Below, piece by piece: positions 60,345 to 64,000 of a DNA stretch of 64,000 bases. The notes under the pieces were generated by a model, which was not told the origin of the DNA, made no database searches, and was given only the letters and a program-made list of their open reading frames with translations. Source of the stretch: Arthrobacter sp. EM1 (GTDB lineage: Bacteria; Actinomycetota; Actinomycetes; Actinomycetales; Micrococcaceae). Made by a program: the position numbers and the translations under genes. Position 1 is the stretch's first letter. The number at the start of each line of letters is the position of its first letter. Location of the stretch: the NCBI RefSeq assembly GCF_029964055.1, contig NZ_CP124836.1, positions 3,596,001 to 3,660,000 of the forward strand, written 5' to 3'.

Positions 60345-60959
60345 TCACCAGAATTTCTGCACTCCGGCAGCGGCGTCACGCAGCCGGGACCCGTCCAGGA
60401 AAATGGAGCACTCTGCCAGGCCGAAGTCTTTCCACTCGGCAACCAGCCGAAGTTTCCCCGCGGGTGGCAACGGCCAGAGCCAGAGCGAGCCGGAGCCGGA
60501 GAGCTCGTCGTCGCCGCCGCTCCCGCCTCCGTTTCGCATCAGGAGGACCGGCGGAGCAGGCTCCCCGGGGCCTTCGAAGAATCCGTGCGGATGCGCGCTG
60601 GTGCTGGACTTTGAGCCGTCAGGGAAAGCCGCGCCGAAGTGCAGCATCGAAGCTCCCCCGGAGCCCCTTCGGGGGCCGGATCCGGGCCGGAAAAACACGT
60701 CGTTGAGATCCGCCCACTCCGCATCGGTCTGGTCGCCCCGGCGGATGGTCCATGACACATCGAACGAACAACCCGTTGAAAAGACATCGGCGCTCTTGAC
60801 TGCCATCACCAATGTCGGGCTCCGGTGCAGGAACTGACCGATCTGGACAACCGCCGGAAGCTCGTAGGGCGGGGCGCCGGCCCAGACCGGCGGGACGTAC
60901 CTCACCGCCCGCCCGCGCGGGGGAGTGGGCGGTACCGGGAAGTCCTGAAAGAAGGTCAT
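60345..60959 (-). CDS. Conserved hypothetical protein
   Basis: A 204-residue soluble protein, rich in Pro, Gly and Trp, with no signal or membrane segment. It contains WTIRRGDQTDAEWADLNDVF and a C-terminal WLWPLPPAGKLRLVAEWKDF, reminiscent of small actinobacterial proteins found with stress genes. I do not recognise a function. It lies 99 bases upstream of the dehalogenase on the same strand. Confidence 0.7.
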   Translation of the reverse strand: MTFFQDFPVPPTPPRGRAVRYVPPVWAGAPPYELPAVVQIGQFLHRSPTLVMAVKSADVFSTGCSFDVSWTIRRGDQTDAEWADLNDVFFRPGSGPRRGSGGASMLHFGAAFPDGSKSSTSAHPHGFFEGPGEPAPPVLLMRNGGGSGGDDELSGSGSLWLWPLPPAGKLRLVAEWKDFGLAECSIFLDGSRLRDAAAGVQKFW

Positions 60960-60989
60960 GGCTGATCCTTTCGTCGGCGGGCAAGGCTG

Positions 60990-61481
60990 CTACTGCTGCC
61001 GGTGCGGGAGCTGGAGGGTGATGGGCGGCGTGGTCATGGGACCGCCGCATTCTTCCGACCCACCCGCCCTGGTCCATTCCGGCCGGGATTCCAGCCCGGC
61101 GAGCAAGGTGCCGTCTTGGGTGAGCACACGAGTTTTTACGTCCTCGGGCAATTGGCCCCGGACGGTGAACAACCAGGAATTGATCGCTGTCCGGGCTGAG
61201 GTGAAGGGTGCTGCGGATGGTGAAGGGTCAGCCGGCGGGCTGGGAACCGCAGATTTTGGAGCAGCGGGCTGGGCGGAGGCCACAACAGGAACGGAGCAAC
61301 CCGCCGGGGTGCACAGCTCAACGTGGTCGACGGCGGTGAGGTCGCCTTCGAGCCGCACAGTGATGGTGCTGACCCACCCGACGGCAGGGCATACGACGTC
61401 GGTGCTGCCGCAGGCGGTCAGCTGCAGAGCAGCAGCCACCAGCACGGCGGCAGAGCGAAAGATCCCCCAATTCGACCTCAT
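60990..61481 (-). CDS. Hypothetical lipoprotein
   Basis: A 163-residue protein with a lipoprotein signal and lipobox LTAC (Cys24). A Pro/Ala/Ser-rich linker in the middle separates two short segments: an N-terminal one with two Cys (VELCTPAGCSV) and a C-terminal one with SWLFTVRGQLPEDVKTRVLT. It lies 30 bases upstream of the preceding hypothetical gene and is probably co-transcribed. Function unknown. Confidence 0.75.
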   Translation of the reverse strand: MRSNWGIFRSAAVLVAAALQLTACGSTDVVCPAVGWVSTITVRLEGDLTAVDHVELCTPAGCSVPVVASAQPAAPKSAVPSPPADPSPSAAPFTSARTAINSWLFTVRGQLPEDVKTRVLTQDGTLLAGLESRPEWTRAGGSEECGGPMTTPPITLQLPHRQQ

Positions 61482-61523
61482 TGGGCCAGTCTAGACAGGT
61501 CCCCGGCTGGCCCCGCGGATCTT

Positions 61524-62573
61524 CTAACCCGGAGGTTGGGGAAAGCCATGCGCCCGTGTCCGGTAAATGGCATTCAACCCTTTCTTGGCCGGGAATCGAC
61601 CGAAAGCCCCCAACAAAGCGATCGCCAGTGCCAGCAGCACCGTCGGTCCGGCGCCGCCGGCGGGACCAAGGGCCGCAGCGAAAACCTGCCTTCCCATTGC
61701 TGACATTTCCTGCAGGTCACCTCCCAGCACCCGTGTGCCCAGGACACTGCTGACTGCTGTGAACCCTGCGGGGACCACCCAGAGCAGGCCCAGGTCCACC
61801 GCCCACACCACAGCGCGGACCGCAGGGCGCAGCCCGCACCACGCCAGGGCAACGCCGACCAGCACCGCGGGGAACCAGCGCCACAGCAAGGTCAGCCATA
61901 CGGGAGCGTTGCCCACCCCAGCCACTTCGGCAGCTGCGGAGGTCACCCAGGACACAAACGGAACGGCCGCAAGGCCAACCCCCAACGCGACCAAGGCCGG
62001 AGAACGGGCTGCGAGGAGCAAGAGCAACACCAGCCCGGCGGCGATTGCGGCCAGCACTCCAGCCAACAGGCCAGCCAGGTAGAGGCGTGACAACGCGCCG
62101 GGCGCCAAGCCCTCGCCGACCACATTAAATGCCTGGATCGCTGCTGTTGCCTGCACCAGAAGTACGCCCCCGGCGGCGCACCACGTGACCAGGCGACGGC
62201 GCGCCGGGGACCAGCGCCGGACCGCCAGGCCGGCTGCCGCAGCGCCCGTGGTCATTAACGACACCAGTGTGGTGGCTTCGTACTGGCTAAGCGGCAGAAG
62301 GGCCAGGGGCATCTGTCCGGGCAGTAGCTGCGAGCCCCAAAGGTTCTGCAGCGGCAGGCGTGCGCCGGTGATCAGCCACGGCGCCAGGCCGAGGATGCCC
62401 GCCAGGAGTCCGATCAGGAGAGCTGCTGCCGTGTCCCTGCCCGCCGTTGCCGGCACCTTCTGCTGGCGGGATGCCGGTCCCGCCATTATGCCGCCCGGGA
62501 CCCCGCTTGAGCCGGCAACGGGGCTTTCGTCCCCGGACGTGGGGGATACCCTCCGGTTGTGGCGGTGACTCAC
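61524..62573 (-). CDS. Polytopic membrane protein of unknown function
   Basis: A 349-residue protein with about eight to ten membrane helices after a polar N-terminus of 50 residues (GLLAGILGLAPWLI starts the first). The GTG at 62573 has AAGGAG five bases upstream; an ATG nine codons earlier does not. I see no conserved motif. It is divergent in content from its neighbours. Confidence 0.75.
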   Translation of the reverse strand: MSHRHNRRVSPTSGDESPVAGSSGVPGGIMAGPASRQQKVPATAGRDTAAALLIGLLAGILGLAPWLITGARLPLQNLWGSQLLPGQMPLALLPLSQYEATTLVSLMTTGAAAAGLAVRRWSPARRRLVTWCAAGGVLLVQATAAIQAFNVVGEGLAPGALSRLYLAGLLAGVLAAIAAGLVLLLLLAARSPALVALGVGLAAVPFVSWVTSAAAEVAGVGNAPVWLTLLWRWFPAVLVGVALAWCGLRPAVRAVVWAVDLGLLWVVPAGFTAVSSVLGTRVLGGDLQEMSAMGRQVFAAALGPAGGAGPTVLLALAIALLGAFGRFPAKKGLNAIYRTRAHGFPQPPG

Positions 62574-62684
62574 GGGAACTCCTTCAGACGCAACGGACAC
62601 GGAAACGGCACGCAGTACCAGATACTACACCGAGTGGATTAATTGGGATGTTCCGCGGTTTCGGGAGGTGTTGCCGGTTCGGCG

Positions 62685-63170
62685 CTAGCCGTCTGTAAGG
62701 AGCCTCGCGTAGTTCGCGATGGAGTGCTGATACCTCGGCAGATGTGGAATGAGTGCTTCGAGTGCGACCCGGAGGGCTTCGTCGTGCCGGCCGGCGTCCC
62801 GCAGGGCCAGGGCCCGCACCGCGCCGGGGGCTCCGCCCAAGGCGTGCGGGTCGGTGCGGGAGAGGATCCTCAAAGCTTCGTCAGTGTGTCCGAGTGCGCG
62901 CTCGGAGCTGGCCATTTGCACCCAGGCGCGGGTCTGCCTGATCGGGTCGAGCCCGGCAGCAAGCCCGGAGTCATAGAAGGAGACGGCATCTGCAGTCCGG
63001 CCGGTTGAATCGCGGATACAGGCGCGTTCGAAGTCTGCCCGGCCGTCGGTTGCCGGCGAAGCCGCAGCGAGCTCGTCCAGTTCCTCGATGACGTCGTCGG
63101 CGTCACTCGGTGCTGCCTCGAAGGCCGTCCAGAATGCGGCTACGCTGCGCTCCCACTCGTCAATTGTCAT
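62685..63170 (-). CDS. Tetratricopeptide-like repeat protein
   Basis: A 161-residue all-helical soluble protein. Paired helices with TPR-like spacing (for example ERACIRDSTGRTADAVSFYD, then RAWVQMASSERALGHTDEAL and RALALRDAGRHDEALRVALE) indicate about three repeats. Similar proteins act as adaptors. It starts 46 bases from the divergent GNAT gene. Confidence 0.78.
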   Translation of the reverse strand: MTIDEWERSVAAFWTAFEAAPSDADDVIEELDELAAASPATDGRADFERACIRDSTGRTADAVSFYDSGLAAGLDPIRQTRAWVQMASSERALGHTDEALRILSRTDPHALGGAPGAVRALALRDAGRHDEALRVALEALIPHLPRYQHSIANYARLLTDG

Positions 63171-63216
63171 GTGCCGATCCTACGTGCGCCCCCGCCGGCC
63201 GCTGTACCGTGGAGCG

Positions 63217-64000
63217 ATGGCGATTTCAGGACTCCTCAAGAGGTACGACCAGCAGCTCCGCACGGACGCGGAGACCCCCGGCGCGGCCGCCGTGGAGCGG
63301 CTGGGTCCCTTGCGGCTCGTGACCTTCGAGGGCGGACGAGGTTTCGTCACCTACCAAGACCTTGCTGGGGCCGGCGCCGAGACGATCGCGCGATGGGTGG
63401 CCGAAGCGCTGGCGTTCTACCGCCGCGATCCGGCCATTGTGCGGATCGAATGGAAAACCCGCGGTCACGATCATGCGCCCGGACTCCACGAGGCGCTGCT
63501 GAAGCACGGATTCGAGCCCGACGAGACCGAGTCGATTATGATCGGGCCGGCCAGCGAACTGAGCGTCGAGGTGGATCTTCCACCAGGTGTGAGCCTGCGA
63601 AAAGTGACCGAGGAACAGGACATCCGGGCCATGAACGCCATGCAGGACAGGGTTTTTGGCAGTCCCGTCTCCGATGGAAACGCTGCAGCAGTCCTGCGTC
63701 GGATGGCTCGCCGCGACGGGATGGAATTGTGGGTCGCCGAACATCAGGGGCTGATTGTCAGCGCGGGCCGCCTCGAGCCGGTGTCAGGCACTGACTTCGC
63801 GGGAATCTGGGGCGGGGCAACACTCAGCCAGTGGCGCGGCCGGGGCATCTACCGCGCTCTCACCGCGGCCCGGGCCCGCGCCGCATTGACCCTGGGCAAA
63901 ACGCTCATCCACAGCGATTCAACCGAATATTCACGGCCGATCCTGGAACGCTACGGCCTGCTCCGGGTGTCGACGACGACGCCGTACCGCTGGCGGCGCT
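63217..64000 (+). CDS. GNAT-family N-acetyltransferase (3' end outside window)
   Basis: An ATG at 63217 preceded by GGAG opens a frame of at least 261 codons that runs off the window. The C-terminal acetyl-CoA-binding motif is visible: LSQWRGRGIYRALTAARARA, followed by a C-terminal ILERYGLLRVSTTTPYRWRR. The N-terminal 150 residues form a separate, related half. The acceptor is unknown. Confidence 0.85.
   Translation, partial: MAISGLLKRYDQQLRTDAETPGAAAVERLGPLRLVTFEGGRGFVTYQDLAGAGAETIARWVAEALAFYRRDPAIVRIEWKTRGHDHAPGLHEALLKHGFEPDETESIMIGPASELSVEVDLPPGVSLRKVTEEQDIRAMNAMQDRVFGSPVSDGNAAAVLRRMARRDGMELWVAEHQGLIVSAGRLEPVSGTDFAGIWGGATLSQWRGRGIYRALTAARARAALTLGKTLIHSDSTEYSRPILERYGLLRVSTTTPYRWRR

Noticed and set aside
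1..64000. rRNA, tRNA, CRISPR arrays, phage genes
   Set aside because: I looked for cloverleaf-like stretches, spaced direct repeats and phage structural motifs by eye and saw none; a dedicated search could still find a short RNA.

Overview
The window reads as the chromosome of a high-GC Gram-positive soil actinobacterium, most likely Arthrobacter, Pseudarthrobacter or another Micrococcaceae. The reasons are GC-rich coding sequence, tightly packed operons with ATGA/GTGA overlaps, many sugar ABC importers with lipoprotein binding proteins, and a SigK-type ECF sigma factor. I saw no rRNA, tRNA or CRISPR array. It is a sugar-scavenging region assembled from several catabolic operons and interrupted by transposon debris.

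Layout. 1-4471 (minus): DeoR regulator, nagA and a sugar ABC importer (amino-sugar use). 4599-12388: two perfect 857-bp inverted copies of a SigK-promoter-like region plus a lipoprotein gene. They enclose a 6-kb block with glycosyltransferase, DUF2064, methyltransferase, membrane molybdopterin oxidoreductase, MTA-phosphorylase-like and NAD-epimerase genes. 12516-13328: SDR. 13368-24217 (minus): a galactoside operon (importer, GH42 beta-galactosidase, DeoR, GH36 alpha-galactosidase, galT, galK). 24692-25267: Tn3-family remnant. 25313-34152: ABC importer, glucosylglycerate-hydrolase-like GH63, glycerate kinase, BadF-type kinase and ROK regulator, followed by a broken manA (34506-35434). 35692-37422: IS1380-family element with an amber codon. 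37379-41148: TetR, SigK-like sigma factor, NatAB-type ABC exporter. 41482-44732 (minus, visibly lower GC): a signal-less solute-binding-protein fold, CoA-transferase and enoyl-CoA hydratase. 45050-53130: LacI regulator and a sugar-acid pathway (enolase-superfamily dehydratase, MFS, Zn-dehydrogenase, KduD-like SDR, KDPG aldolase, KDG kinase, GntR). 53283-56040: DUF969, DUF979, DUF2891. 56213-64000: GH15, a broken TVP38 gene, a betaine-type binding protein, a haloacid dehalogenase, and small hypothetical, membrane, TPR and GNAT genes.

How it fits together. Three themes stand out. (1) A SigK-like sigma factor, and two identical lipoprotein genes each preceded by CCATCC-N16-CCGAAG, which is almost the mycobacterial SigK promoter. 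(2) An operon that would import glucosylglycerate (or mannosylglycerate), hydrolyse it, and phosphorylate the glycerate and probably the hexose. (3) A LacI repressor with the same perfect 16-bp palindrome in front of both the CoA-transferase operon and the sugar-acid dehydratase operon, linking two gene sets that are not obviously one pathway. All functional assignments come from reading the sequence and remembering protein families; no database search was run.
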